Assembly (NCBI GenBank): GCA_015066805.1
Contig: SVNP01000006.1
Coordinates: 1-64,000 of the forward strand
Direction of reading: 5' to 3'
Length of the DNA: 64,000 nucleotides
Source of the DNA: Ruminococcus sp.
GTDB lineage: Bacteria; Bacillota; Clostridia; Oscillospirales; Ruminococcaceae
In this document: in pieces, positions 42,603-50,675 of the stretch
Position numbering within the stretch: the first letter of the stretch is position 1
Layout of the letters: the number at the start of each line of letters is the position of its first letter
Notes under the pieces: generated by a model
Told to the model about the DNA's origin: nothing
Databases searched by the model: none
The model's input: the letters and a program-made list of their open reading frames with translations, nothing else
Made by a program: the position numbers and the translations under genes

Positions 42603-44492
42603 TTAGTTGAGAACGCCAAAGATTACCAGAGGATCAACGTGCTGCTCAGCAACGTGTGCGCACTCTGCACCGATAACCTCAGTCCAGGTGGTGGGCACGC
42701 CCATAACGGTGTTGCGGTTGTAGTAGATCAGCATGTTGATAGCATCCAGGGTGATAACATCCTGAGCTGCGTCAACGTCAGCAGCGTAGCACATTGCACG
42801 GAAGTCCTGATCGTTCAGGCCGAATGCATCCTGAGTCTCCTCAGCGGTGTACTTCAGAACGGATACACGGTTGTACAGCTCCAGAGCGGTGATAGCATCC
42901 AGAGTATCGTTGGTGTTATCCAGAGAAACGTCGCCGCGCTCCATAACGATTACGTCAAAGTCTGCAACGTTCAGGTTTGCGAAGATAGCATCTTCCAGGT
43001 TAGCGGTGTTGTACTCCAGGGTCTCCAGCAGATCAACGATTGCATCGTAGCCTTCCTGAGAAACGTTCACGCCAATGGTGTAAACGCCGTAGCCGTTGTA
43101 CTCCAGATCAGCAGCGGTAGCAGCGTCTGCATAGAAGCAGTCATCGGGCAGAGGAATGTTCTCTACCAGAGAACCATCAGCATAAACGCTCAGCACAGCG
43201 TCGATACCGGAGAGGTTAAACTCAACGGTCTCCTCAGACCAGTAGTACAGGTTATCGGTGATGCCATCGGTAACGGTCAGCTCGTAGGTGTAAACGATCT
43301 CGGGGATCTCAACAACCTCCAGGGTCACGCTGTCGATCACACGGGTAGCGGTATAGGTTGCACCGAACATGCTTGCGCCGCAGCCCAGCTCCTTGTGGGA
43401 CTGAACATCAACAACCTTGTAGATGTAGCCCTCAGCCAGCTCGTAATCCTCAACGAAGTACTCCTCCAGCTCAAACAGCTTGTCAGCAGTGGTGTAGTAC
43501 TCCTGGAAAGCAGCCAGCAGCTCAGCATTCTGGTCATCCTCGATGCTGAAGGTGGTGGAGATGTAGCCATTGCCGAAGTAAGCCTGGATGTCATATGCGC
43601 CTGCCAGGACATCAGCGATATCAGCAACAGTCAGGGTAACCTCAGCGATATCCTGAGTGTCGTTGAGAAGAGCAACTGCGTCATCAAACTTTGCGTTAAC
43701 TTTCTCATTTGCCAGAACATCTGCAAAGGTAGCGGGAGCCTCCTTCTCAATGGATGCGGGCAGAGCCTCAACCAGAGCAGCGTAGAAGGTCTCGAAATCG
43801 GTTGCGCTGATCTCAGTAGCGCTGAACTTATCCTTAGCCTCCTGGATCTTGGCAGCAACCTTAGCGATCTTGTCCTCTGCGCCAACGGCAGTCAGAGCAG
43901 TGGAAACCTTAGCCATCAGGTAATCCTCGATGTTAGCGATGCCGTAGGTCTCGCCATCCTCAGCCTCAAAAGCAACGTCATAGCCAACGGTGCAGTAGGA
44001 GGTCATGTCGATCGCGATGGTAACGGTACCGGAAACGTTCATGTCGATGTCAGCGCCGGTCACGCCAGCCAGCTTCTGAGCCATAGCAGCACCCACAGCA
44101 GGGCCGCACTCGTCAATGTTAACAGTCAGAACATACTGGCCTGCAACACCGGTCAGAGTAGCATCGGAAACTGCAGCAGCGATCTCATCGGCACCGCCGA
44201 CGTTGTACTTTGCAAACAGCTTCTTCACAGCGTTTCTTGCCATGTCTGCGGAAACCTCGGTATCCAGAGCATCTGCTGCGGTGAAAGCAGCGGAGAGCAG
44301 GTTGTACCAGCTGCCCTCGGTGTACTCCATGTAACCATCGGGATTCACAAATACGGGAACGTCGGTCAGATAGGATGCGTCAACAGTGACATCTGCTGCG
44401 GATGCGTTCATAGCAACAACACCCAGCTGGGAAGCTGCCAGCAGAATGCCGGTTGCGGAAGCGATTCCGCGCTTGAACATGGTCTTTTTCAT
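42603..44492 (-). CDS. Secreted Ala-rich protein with atypical C-terminal dockerin-like module
   Basis: 629 residues. Sec signal peptide (MKKTMFKRGIASATGILLAA, cleavage near NASA-AD). The body (about 34-480) is acidic, Ala/Asp/Glu-rich, with alternating helical and beta segments and no catalytic motif I recognise. The last about 150 residues contain RGDVSLDNTNDTLDAITALE and later ADVDAAQDVITLDAINMLIY, then NTVMGVPTTWTEVIG. This pairs closely with the C-terminus of the scaffoldin-like protein at 50676-55223 (GDVTLDDAVDTRDAIEVLRY ... FTVIGEPVTWTDI). It is therefore probably a structural cellulosome or surface component using the same docking type. Highly biased codons suggest strong expression. 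Confidence 0.82.
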   Translation of the reverse strand: MKKTMFKRGIASATGILLAASQLGVVAMNASAADVTVDASYLTDVPVFVNPDGYMEYTEGSWYNLLSAAFTAADALDTEVSADMARNAVKKLFAKYNVGGADEIAAAVSDATLTGVAGQYVLTVNIDECGPAVGAAMAQKLAGVTGADIDMNVSGTVTIAIDMTSYCTVGYDVAFEAEDGETYGIANIEDYLMAKVSTALTAVGAEDKIAKVAAKIQEAKDKFSATEISATDFETFYAALVEALPASIEKEAPATFADVLANEKVNAKFDDAVALLNDTQDIAEVTLTVADIADVLAGAYDIQAYFGNGYISTTFSIEDDQNAELLAAFQEYYTTADKLFELEEYFVEDYELAEGYIYKVVDVQSHKELGCGASMFGATYTATRVIDSVTLEVVEIPEIVYTYELTVTDGITDNLYYWSEETVEFNLSGIDAVLSVYADGSLVENIPLPDDCFYADAATAADLEYNGYGVYTIGVNVSQEGYDAIVDLLETLEYNTANLEDAIFANLNVADFDVIVMERGDVSLDNTNDTLDAITALELYNRVSVLKYTAEETQDAFGLNDQDFRAMCYAADVDAAQDVITLDAINMLIYYNRNTVMGVPTTWTEVIGAECAHVAEQHVDPLVIFGVLN

Positions 44493-44581
44493 TCAAACAT
44501 CTCCTCACAAAATTGTTGGTTTTATGTACGGTTGTACGGCGGCAGGCAGAACTACCGATACCGATACTGATACATACATAC

Positions 44582-44610
44582 ATTATAACAATAACTGCCG
44601 TGAATTGCAA
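44582..44610 (-). promoter_or_regulatory. Promoter of the secreted dockerin-like protein gene
   Basis: Minus strand TTGCAA (44610-44605), 17-base spacer, TATAAT (44587-44582). The leader is about 85 bases. Confidence 0.85.
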
Positions 44611-44777
44611 GTGTTTTATAGAATTTTGTGGCATTTACACTATAGCGAGCTGAGGTTTTCCACCTGTGATTGTGCATAACGTCAGTGTGCGGAAAACAAT
44701 GGAAAACCGTCATTTCTGCGACTTTAAACCTTTCGATGGTCAAAATATAAAAATATGTAAAATCTCGCTATTTTCTA

Positions 44778-44806
44778 TTGACATTGTGAAGATTTTATGG
44801 TAGAAT
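44778..44806 (+). promoter_or_regulatory. Promoter of the structured ncRNA
   Basis: TTGACA (44778-44783), 17-base spacer, TAGAAT (44801-44806). Confidence 0.85.
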
Positions 44807-44812
44807 GTAATC

Positions 44813-45078
44813 AAGCAAGAGGAAGTCGCACACTTCCGGTGCAGATTACAAAGAAAGGGCGTGTGACCAATGGGTCATTCACATCTTTCCTCCCCGTGAG
44901 TCAAACGGCGGAGGGCCGACAGGTACGATATCCGCCGCATTTTCCATGGAGGCTTGAGTCCGATGTACAAGTAATGTAACACCGCTTGCAAAGCGGAAAC
45001 GATCTTAATCATAGTGAACCTCTATATTTGTAGGTATAAGCGATCATCGTCTGCCCGTGGGACGGTGATCGCTTTTTA
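44813..45078 (+). ncRNA. Structured non-coding RNA of about 265 nt, class not identified
   Basis: A transcription unit with its own promoter and a strong terminator but no ORF of credible length or RBS. Stems in order: GGAAGT/ACTTCC; GAAAG/CTTTC enclosing TGACC/GGTCA; CGGCGGA/TCCGCCG (about 44907-44938); CTTG/CAAG; CCGCTT/AAGCGG; and a possible closing pairing AGAGG (5' end) with CCTCT (about 45020). The next gene is tRNA-Val with its own promoter, so this is not a riboswitch for an adjacent gene. It is too short for tmRNA or RNase P RNA and lacks the SRP GGAA-tetraloop motif. A raiA-motif type RNA is one class to test. Confidence 0.65.
45038..45078 (+). terminator. Terminator of the structured ncRNA
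   Basis: AAGCGATCATCGTC pairs with GACGGTGATCGCTT (one wobble), followed by T5. Confidence 0.92.
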
Positions 45079-45166
45079 TCTGCGGCGCATACTGCTATAT
45101 AGATAGTATACACTGCGGTGCAGATCACTGTCAGTTGAAAATTCCGCAGCTTTTTGAAAAAAGTGC

Positions 45167-45195
45167 TTGACAAACGCTGCGTGGTATGGTATAAT
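45167..45195 (+). promoter_or_regulatory. Promoter of tRNA-Val
   Basis: TTGACA (45167-45172), 17-base spacer, TATAAT (45190-45195). Confidence 0.93.
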
Positions 45196-45207
45196 ATTTC
45201 TTGTTGT

Positions 45208-45281
45208 GAGGGTGTAGCTCAGTTGGTTAGAGTACCTGCTTGACATGCAGGGGGTCGACGGTTCAAGTCCGCCCATCCTCA
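45208..45281 (+). tRNA. tRNA-Val (anticodon GAC)
   Basis: Cloverleaf: acceptor GAGGGTG/CATCCTC, anticodon stem CCTGC/GCAGG with loop TTGACAT (anticodon GAC), T-arm GACGG/CCGCC around TTCAAGT (two non-Watson-Crick or wobble positions). CCA is not encoded. Confidence 0.95.
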
Positions 45282-45290
45282 TCCTGAAGA

Positions 45291-45329
45291 AAACGCATAC
45301 TGCTTCGGCGGTATGCGTTTTTATTTTTT
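45291..45329 (+). terminator. Terminator of tRNA-Val
   Basis: AAACGCATAC pairs with GTATGCGTTT around a TTCG-containing loop, followed by TTATTTTTT. Confidence 0.92.
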
Positions 45330-45537
45330 GTACAAAACCGTTGATTTTTTGGCAGCTTTGGGATGTTTTGCAAAAATTCATGGGGCATTTTCGGTACATC
45401 ATTTTTGATGTTTCAAGTGAATTTAACTAAATACAAGCGCAAAAGCATCGTAAATTCGATGTTTTTCGGCATAATGCAAATGTCACAAAATTCAAAAACG
45501 CCCACATCGGAATATGTAAATATTCTATAAACAGCAC
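45330..45537. other. AT-rich non-coding region before the sipW cluster
   Basis: No ORF with RBS. It contains a small hairpin GCATCG/CGATGT followed by TTTT near 45445-45465, which could stop residual transcription from tRNA-Val before the sipW promoter. Confidence 0.45.
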
Positions 45538-45566
45538 TTGACATTCCCTACAATAAGTGCTATACT
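45538..45566 (+). promoter_or_regulatory. Promoter of the sipW-tasA-like-scaffoldin cluster
   Basis: TTGACA (45538-45543), 17-base spacer, TATACT (45561-45566). It is the only consensus promoter seen before the six co-directional genes. Confidence 0.92.
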
Positions 45567-45622
45567 GTAAGTACGTCGATTTATTTACCATTGATATTTC
45601 ACTGTAAGGAGCCACCTTGCGT

Positions 45623-46180
45623 ATGTTCGCAAAAATCATAAAGTACGTTTTGAAACCTCTGGCCAGCCTGCTGCTGGCTGCCGCCATTACCTTTTCCTTC
45701 CTCGTTGCAGGCGTAAAGCTGCTGGGTGTGGAGCTGTATACCATCCTCTCCCCTTCCATGGAGCCCAACTACCACACCGGTGCGCTGATCTATGTCAAAG
45801 AGGTGGATCCCGCCGAGCTGCAGGTGCGGGATGTCATCACCTTCCGCCTGGACGGAACCACCACCGCAACCCACCGCATCATCGAGGTGCTGCACGAGGA
45901 CGGCTTACAGTTCCGCACTCAGGGTGATGCAAACGATATCCCCGATACCAACCCCGTGGATGCTGCCGATATCATCGGCACGCCCGTTGTACATATCCCC
46001 TATCTGGGGTACGCCGCTTCCTATGTGCAGAACCCTCCGGGTCTGTATGCGGCCATCGCTATTTTTGCAGCAATCGTTTTTATTGTCCTCATTGTGGATA
46101 TCTTAGACGGTGTCTACAACCCAAAGCCGGACAAAAAAGCGAAAGCCGATAATTCCAACCGAAAGGAGACTGAAGCATGA
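45623..46180 (+). CDS. sipW: SipW-type (ER-type) signal peptidase I
   Basis: 185 residues with an N-terminal and a C-terminal membrane helix (about 10-35 and 138-165). The catalytic Ser is in ILSPSMEPNYHTGAL. The box that has Lys in ordinary signal peptidases reads TTTATHRIIEV, with His, the mark of the archaeal/eukaryotic-like SipW class. FRTQGDANDIPDTNPV is the conserved Asp box. SipW enzymes process TasA/camelysin-type exported fibre proteins. TAAGGAG lies 11 bases before ATG 45623 (5 before an in-frame TTG at 45617). It overlaps the next gene by ATGA, so it is coupled to its substrates. Confidence 0.93.
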   Translation: MFAKIIKYVLKPLASLLLAAAITFSFLVAGVKLLGVELYTILSPSMEPNYHTGALIYVKEVDPAELQVRDVITFRLDGTTTATHRIIEVLHEDGLQFRTQGDANDIPDTNPVDAADIIGTPVVHIPYLGYAASYVQNPPGLYAAIAIFAAIVFIVLIVDILDGVYNPKPDKKAKADNSNRKETEA

Positions 46181-46866
46181 AGACCCCAGCAAAGATCCTT
46201 TCTCTTGCGGCAGGTGCAGCCCTTCTGGTGACTGTCAGTATTGCAGGCACTGTGGCGTATCTCACCGCAGAGGACAAGGCCATCAATACCTTCACCGTGG
46301 GTAAGGCTACCATTACGCTGGATGAAACCGACGTGGATGAGTACGGTGTCAAGGTCAGTGATGTGCGTGTGGACGGCAATGAGTATCGCCTGATCCCCGG
46401 ACAAACCTACATCAAAGACCCCACCGTTACCATTACCGCCGGCTCCGAGGCCGTTTATGTGCGTATGCTCGTGACCATTAACGAGATGACCGCACTGAAA
46501 GCCATGTGCGGGGAAGATTTTCTCCCCCAGAACTATGTGAACGGCACCTGGGATGAAACCATCTGGCCCTGCGTGGGTGTAACGGATAACGGCGACGACA
46601 GCGTCACCTATGAATTCCGCTATACCGATCCTGACAAGGATGCCCTGCAGGATGTGGTGGATGCCTCCGGTTCCGCTGATGATTTGGTGCTGGATGCCTT
46701 GTTTGAAACCTTTACCATGCCGGGCACCGCTACTGCCGATCAACTGGAAGCTCTGGAAGATCTGGAGATCACTGTGGTGGGCAATGCAATCCAGGCAGCA
46801 GGCTTTGCCGATGCCGATGCCGCTTGGACAGCCTTTGATCCCAAGGATGCCAACGAAGCCGGCTAA
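46177..46866 (+). CDS. TasA/camelysin-type SipW-dependent exported protein 1
   Basis: 229 residues. SipW-type signal peptide: KILSLAAGAALLVTVSIAG then TVAYLTAEDKAINTFTVG, the family's long signal followed by the first strand. The mature domain is a TasA-like beta-sandwich: VTITLDETDVDEYGVKV-like strand, RLIPGQTYIKDPTVTITAGS and VYVRMLVTINEM. The C-terminal part is acidic with Ala-rich helices. TasA-family proteins polymerise into extracellular matrix fibres. The start codon overlaps the sipW stop. Assigned as a fibre subunit or minor pilin-like component by family and context. Confidence 0.9.
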   Translation: MKTPAKILSLAAGAALLVTVSIAGTVAYLTAEDKAINTFTVGKATITLDETDVDEYGVKVSDVRVDGNEYRLIPGQTYIKDPTVTITAGSEAVYVRMLVTINEMTALKAMCGEDFLPQNYVNGTWDETIWPCVGVTDNGDDSVTYEFRYTDPDKDALQDVVDASGSADDLVLDALFETFTMPGTATADQLEALEDLEITVVGNAIQAAGFADADAAWTAFDPKDANEAG

Positions 46867-46943
46867 ACCCCTGTTTTTCATGTGAGCTGCGATAACAGCT
46901 CGTACCAATGAAAAAATCTTCAAGGAAAGGAGGAACCTACATC

Positions 46944-47534
46944 ATGCAGAAAACCGAAAAGCGTTACAGCCTCAAAGCGATGATCGCTGCATCCGCAGCA
47001 ACCGTTGCTCTGCTGGGTGCAGTAGGCGGTACGGTGGCATGGCTGATCGCAGAAAGCGACACCGTGACCAATACCTTTACCTACGGTGATATCAACATCA
47101 CCCTGACGGAAGATGACGTGGACGCAGACGGCGACCCCACTGCCAATACCTATGAGATGGTACCCGGCAATGCCATCGCCAAAAACCCCACCATTACCGT
47201 GGAGGCCGACAGCGAAGCAAGCTGGCTGTTCGTTAAGCTGGAGGAATCCGACAATTTCGATACCTTCCTGACCTATGAGCTGGCCGAAGGCTGGACCGCT
47301 CTGGAAGGCGTTGACGGCGTGTATTATCAGGAGGCAGCAGCCACCGGTGATGCCGCTGTGGAGTATGGCGTGCTGGCAAATGACGAAGTCGTTGTGGCAG
47401 AGAACATCACCAAGGAGCAGTTCAATGCACTGGATGCCACCGGTGCATTCCCCACCCTGACCGTATCTGCCTACGCTGTGCAGAAGGACAACATCGCATC
47501 CGCAGCCGATGCATGGGCATTGGCAAACCAGTAA
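46944..47534 (+). CDS. TasA/camelysin-type SipW-dependent exported protein 2
   Basis: 196 residues. Signal MIAASAATVALLGAVGGTVA then WLIAESDTVTNTFTYGDINI. The core repeats the TasA pattern: ITLTEDDVDADGD, YEMVPGNAIAKNPTITVEAD, SWLFVKLEESDNF, and a C-terminal strand LTVSAYAVQKDNI with a short helix. It is the most compact of the four family members and the best candidate for the main fibre subunit (inference from size and simplicity). The ATG at 46944 follows AAAGGAGG. Confidence 0.9.
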   Translation: MQKTEKRYSLKAMIAASAATVALLGAVGGTVAWLIAESDTVTNTFTYGDINITLTEDDVDADGDPTANTYEMVPGNAIAKNPTITVEADSEASWLFVKLEESDNFDTFLTYELAEGWTALEGVDGVYYQEAAATGDAAVEYGVLANDEVVVAENITKEQFNALDATGAFPTLTVSAYAVQKDNIASAADAWALANQ

Positions 47535-47596
47535 TCCCCTACATTTCCAAACGGCAAAAGCCGTAAACCACAAACAAATCATAAAGGAGTATTATC

Positions 47597-48952
47597 ATGA
47601 AAAAGTTTACTAAAGTAGCACTGTCCGCACTGAGCCTTGCTTCCGTAGCTGCTATTTCCATTGCCGGTACTGTGGCTTATCTGACCAACACCGATGCAGA
47701 TATCAACGTTATGACTCTGGGTAACGTTAAGATCGAGCAGCACGAGTACGAGCGTGTAACCAACGCAGACGGCTCCTTCAAGACCGAGACCATTGACGAG
47801 CAGAACAGCTATGTGCTGCAGGACTTCACTCAGGGCAAGGCACTGGTGCCCACCACTGACCCCACCAACCACGGTGCAGGTCCTTGGGACAGCACTACCG
47901 TGAGAATGTCTCAGGTTGATTCTTACGGCGGCATGCAGGTTTTCTCCAACAAGAACGCACAGGATAAGTTCGTTACCGTTGAGAACACCGGCAAGACCGA
48001 TGCTTATGTTCGCACCTTGGTTGCAATTGAGTGCGGCACCGGCGATGCGGATCTGATTGGCACCAGCTACCACAACACTTGGACCAAGAATGATATCGGC
48101 ACCATTGCAGTCGGCAATGTAAACTACTATCTGTTTGAGTATGTATATGCCGGTGGTAAACTGAGCGACGGCAGCTACAGACACAAAAACGGTGTGCTGC
48201 CTGCAGGCGATACCTCTTACCCCAACCTGTCTCAGATCTACATCCAATCTGTAGCTACTAACGAAGACATGGTAGCGCTGGACGGCAACGGCAACGGCAC
48301 TCTGGATGTTCTGGTATTCTCTCAGGCTGTTCAGGCCGATGGCTTTGCTGATGCCGAAACCGCTCTGAATGCTGCATTTGGTGATATCGACACCAAAAAC
48401 CATCCTTGGACTGAGGGCACCGGCATCGTTGTAGCTTCTCCCGAGTCCGAGGCAGTTCGTCCTGCAGGTTATGCTCCTGCCGGTGAGGATGTAGTAATCG
48501 ACAACTTGATCGTGAATGACAAGTCCGATGATGCAACCAACCTGCGTGCACTGTACAATAGCGGTGCCAAAATCGTTGGTGACCTGACCGTTACCAATTC
48601 CTATCTGGACGGCACTTATGCCATGAACGTTTACGGCGACGGCACCGGTGCTCTGATTGTTGAAAACACCGCTCTCCGTGGCTGGGTCAGCTACGATGGC
48701 TTTACCTCCGCCTCCTTCACCGACTGCAACTTTGATATCAACAGCAACGGCGAGTACTACAAGACCATCCGTCCTTACTCTGAGATCGTTCTGACCAACT
48801 GCGATTTCGCAGCAGGTTACGAGTTCTGGCTGGACAAGATGCCTGCCGGCGCTTCCATCACTTTTGACAACTGCACCATCGGCGGCGTGGCTCTCACCAA
48901 TGCTTCTCAGCTCAACGTTGTTTACGAGGGCGGCACTGTCGTCATTAAGTAA
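47597..48952 (+). CDS. TasA-like protein 3 with beta-helix-like C-terminal half
   Basis: 451 residues. SipW-type signal (ALSALSLASVAAISIAG then TVAYLTNTDADINVMTLGNV), TasA-like region to about 280 (FVTVENTGKTDAYVRTLVAI is the typical central strand; VLVFSQAVQADGFADAETAL the usual C-terminal segment). Then about 160 residues of short repeated strands with Asn/Cys turns (FTDCNFDINS, LTNCDFAAGY, FDNCTIGG), suggesting a right-handed beta-helix. The helix could bind glycans or cap a fibre. RBS AAAGGAG. Not seen by me in classical TasA proteins. Confidence 0.82.
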   Translation: MKKFTKVALSALSLASVAAISIAGTVAYLTNTDADINVMTLGNVKIEQHEYERVTNADGSFKTETIDEQNSYVLQDFTQGKALVPTTDPTNHGAGPWDSTTVRMSQVDSYGGMQVFSNKNAQDKFVTVENTGKTDAYVRTLVAIECGTGDADLIGTSYHNTWTKNDIGTIAVGNVNYYLFEYVYAGGKLSDGSYRHKNGVLPAGDTSYPNLSQIYIQSVATNEDMVALDGNGNGTLDVLVFSQAVQADGFADAETALNAAFGDIDTKNHPWTEGTGIVVASPESEAVRPAGYAPAGEDVVIDNLIVNDKSDDATNLRALYNSGAKIVGDLTVTNSYLDGTYAMNVYGDGTGALIVENTALRGWVSYDGFTSASFTDCNFDINSNGEYYKTIRPYSEIVLTNCDFAAGYEFWLDKMPAGASITFDNCTIGGVALTNASQLNVVYEGGTVVIK

Positions 48953-48997
48953 TCCCCCACAAATCACATTTTCACAATTCCTTGATTCAGGCCGGAG

Positions 48998-49015
48998 GCC
49001 CCCGTTACAGGGGGC
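48998..49015 (+). other. Intercistronic hairpin without T-run
   Basis: GGCCCCC/GGGGGCT stem with a GTTACA loop in the 103-base gap between two TasA-like genes. No T-tract follows, so it is more likely an mRNA-stability or processing element than a terminator. Confidence 0.5.
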
Positions 49016-49055
49016 TGAAGGCACTACTCAAACCTGACAAAAGGAGATTTGAAAC

Positions 49056-50552
49056 ATGAAAACCATTACAAAAGTTGCCCTTTCCACAATGACCTTGGTT
49101 GCTGTGGCTGCCGGCTCTGTTGCAGGTACTTTGGCTTATCTGCAATCCCAGACACCCGTAGCTACCAACGTTATGGCATCCGGCGGCGTGGAGATCCAGC
49201 AGCTTGAGCTGCAGCGTGCCGAGAATATTCCCTATAACCACAAAGAAACAAAAATCGGCGATCTGGTACCCTTTCAGCAGCATCAGGTTTTTGCACCTGC
49301 ACATCCTGTGGAAGGTGCCTCCAGCCCCTATACTGCCGAGCCAACCGATTTGTTCAAGTGGGGTCCTTATGTGTATTCCGGCACTGCGGCCAATGGCCTG
49401 TGGAATGATGATAAGCTGGAAGGTGCCATTGACAAGTTTGTATTTGTTAAGAACACCGGCGATTCCGATTGCTACTACCGTACCCTGATCGCATTTGAGT
49501 GCCCCGAGGACACCGAGTACAGCCAAGGCTCCGACAAAGAGTTCATGATGAACGTTAACGGCAGCGATCTTTTTGATTGGGAAGAAACGGGCTATATTAC
49601 TGTGGGCGGCACCCGTTATCTGCTGATGGTTGCAACCTACCAACGTGCATTGGGTGACGGCGAAACTTCTCAGCCCTCCCTGCTGCAGGTGGTTATGACC
49701 CACAATGCAACCAACGAGGATGTTGAGAAGCTGAACGGCGAGTACGAGATTCTGGTTATGTCTCAGGCTTGCCAGACCGAGAACTTTGACAGTGCCGATG
49801 CTGCTCTGAACGAGATCTTTGGTGCAGCCGATACCACTAACGCTACCAAGTGGTTCTCTGATTCTCTGGGTATTGTTACTGTTAAAAGCAATGAAGAACT
49901 GGCAACCGCTATCGCAAACGGCGCAACTCAGATCACTCTTGGCGAAGGCACTTACAGCATGCCTTCAGCCGCTAAGGGCAAAAAGCTGACCATCAACGGC
50001 ACCACTAACTCTGTAATCGAAGTAGTCCCTGCAGGTCAGGGCGAAGCTAATGGACAGCTTGATTATAGTCTGGACGGTTCTACTGTTACTTTCAACAATG
50101 TAACAATCAAAACCAACAGCCAACTGTATGCAGGTTATGCCCGTTTGAGCGCAACCTACAACGATTGCGTAATCCAGAACACCTACAATCTGGGTGTTGG
50201 TACCAGCGAATTTAACAACTGTACGTTCAACATCACTAACGAGTACCTCCGTGTAGGCGGTGCTTACTCCGCCACCTTTAACGGCTGCACCTTCAACACT
50301 GACGGTCGTGCAATTCTGGTGTACCAAGACGGCACTCATAACGATCAGGTTGTAACTGTTAAGGATTGTACCTTTAACGCTACTGCTGCTGCATCTACTT
50401 GGAATGGTATTCATGTTTCTGCCGTTTCCATCGATGGCAGCCAAGGCGGTACTTATGTTGTAAATCTTGAAGGCACAAATACTGTTGACGAAGATTTCAA
50501 TGGTCTTTGGCAGATCAAGAAGGGCGAAGAAAACGTAACTGTTAACGAGTAA
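49056..50552 (+). CDS. TasA-like protein 4 with beta-helix-like C-terminal half
   Basis: 498 residues, paralogous to the preceding protein. Signal ALSTMTLVAVAAGSVAG then TLAYLQSQTPVATNVMASGG; TasA-like core to about 290 (FVFVKNTGDSDCYYRTLIAF; ILVMSQACQTENFDSADAAL); then a beta-helix-like region (about 295-498) with repeats KLTINGTTNS, FNNVTIKTNS, YNDCVIQNTY, FNNCTFNITN, FNGCTFNTDG and KDCTFNATA. The helix is longer and more regular than in the upstream paralogue. AAAGGAG precedes the ATG. Probably displayed on or within the same fibre. Confidence 0.83.
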   Translation: MKTITKVALSTMTLVAVAAGSVAGTLAYLQSQTPVATNVMASGGVEIQQLELQRAENIPYNHKETKIGDLVPFQQHQVFAPAHPVEGASSPYTAEPTDLFKWGPYVYSGTAANGLWNDDKLEGAIDKFVFVKNTGDSDCYYRTLIAFECPEDTEYSQGSDKEFMMNVNGSDLFDWEETGYITVGGTRYLLMVATYQRALGDGETSQPSLLQVVMTHNATNEDVEKLNGEYEILVMSQACQTENFDSADAALNEIFGAADTTNATKWFSDSLGIVTVKSNEELATAIANGATQITLGEGTYSMPSAAKGKKLTINGTTNSVIEVVPAGQGEANGQLDYSLDGSTVTFNNVTIKTNSQLYAGYARLSATYNDCVIQNTYNLGVGTSEFNNCTFNITNEYLRVGGAYSATFNGCTFNTDGRAILVYQDGTHNDQVVTVKDCTFNATAAASTWNGIHVSAVSIDGSQGGTYVVNLEGTNTVDEDFNGLWQIKKGEENVTVNE

Positions 50553-50592
50553 TTTCGCATCACTCACCCCCACTCTCCCGAGTGGGCGGTGA

Positions 50593-50625
50593 ACAAAGGG
50601 CATACAAACGGCTGTGCCCTTTGTT
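50593..50625 (+). other. Intercistronic hairpin before the scaffoldin gene
   Basis: ACAAAGGGCA pairs with TGCCCTTTGT around a 12-base loop, followed by TTTAC; a CCCAC...GTGGG pairing lies just upstream. Possibly a leaky terminator that lowers scaffoldin expression relative to the fibre proteins. Confidence 0.5.
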
Positions 50626-50675
50626 TACCGCAAATCAACTGCTGCTTGCAGCATAGAATACAAGGAGGACATTGC

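Noticed and set aside
44813-45078. Structured RNA considered as a cobalamin riboswitch, tmRNA, RNase P or SRP RNA
   Set aside because: No B12-box consensus, no tRNA-like ends, no RNase P core or SRP tetraloop motif, and no regulated gene follows.
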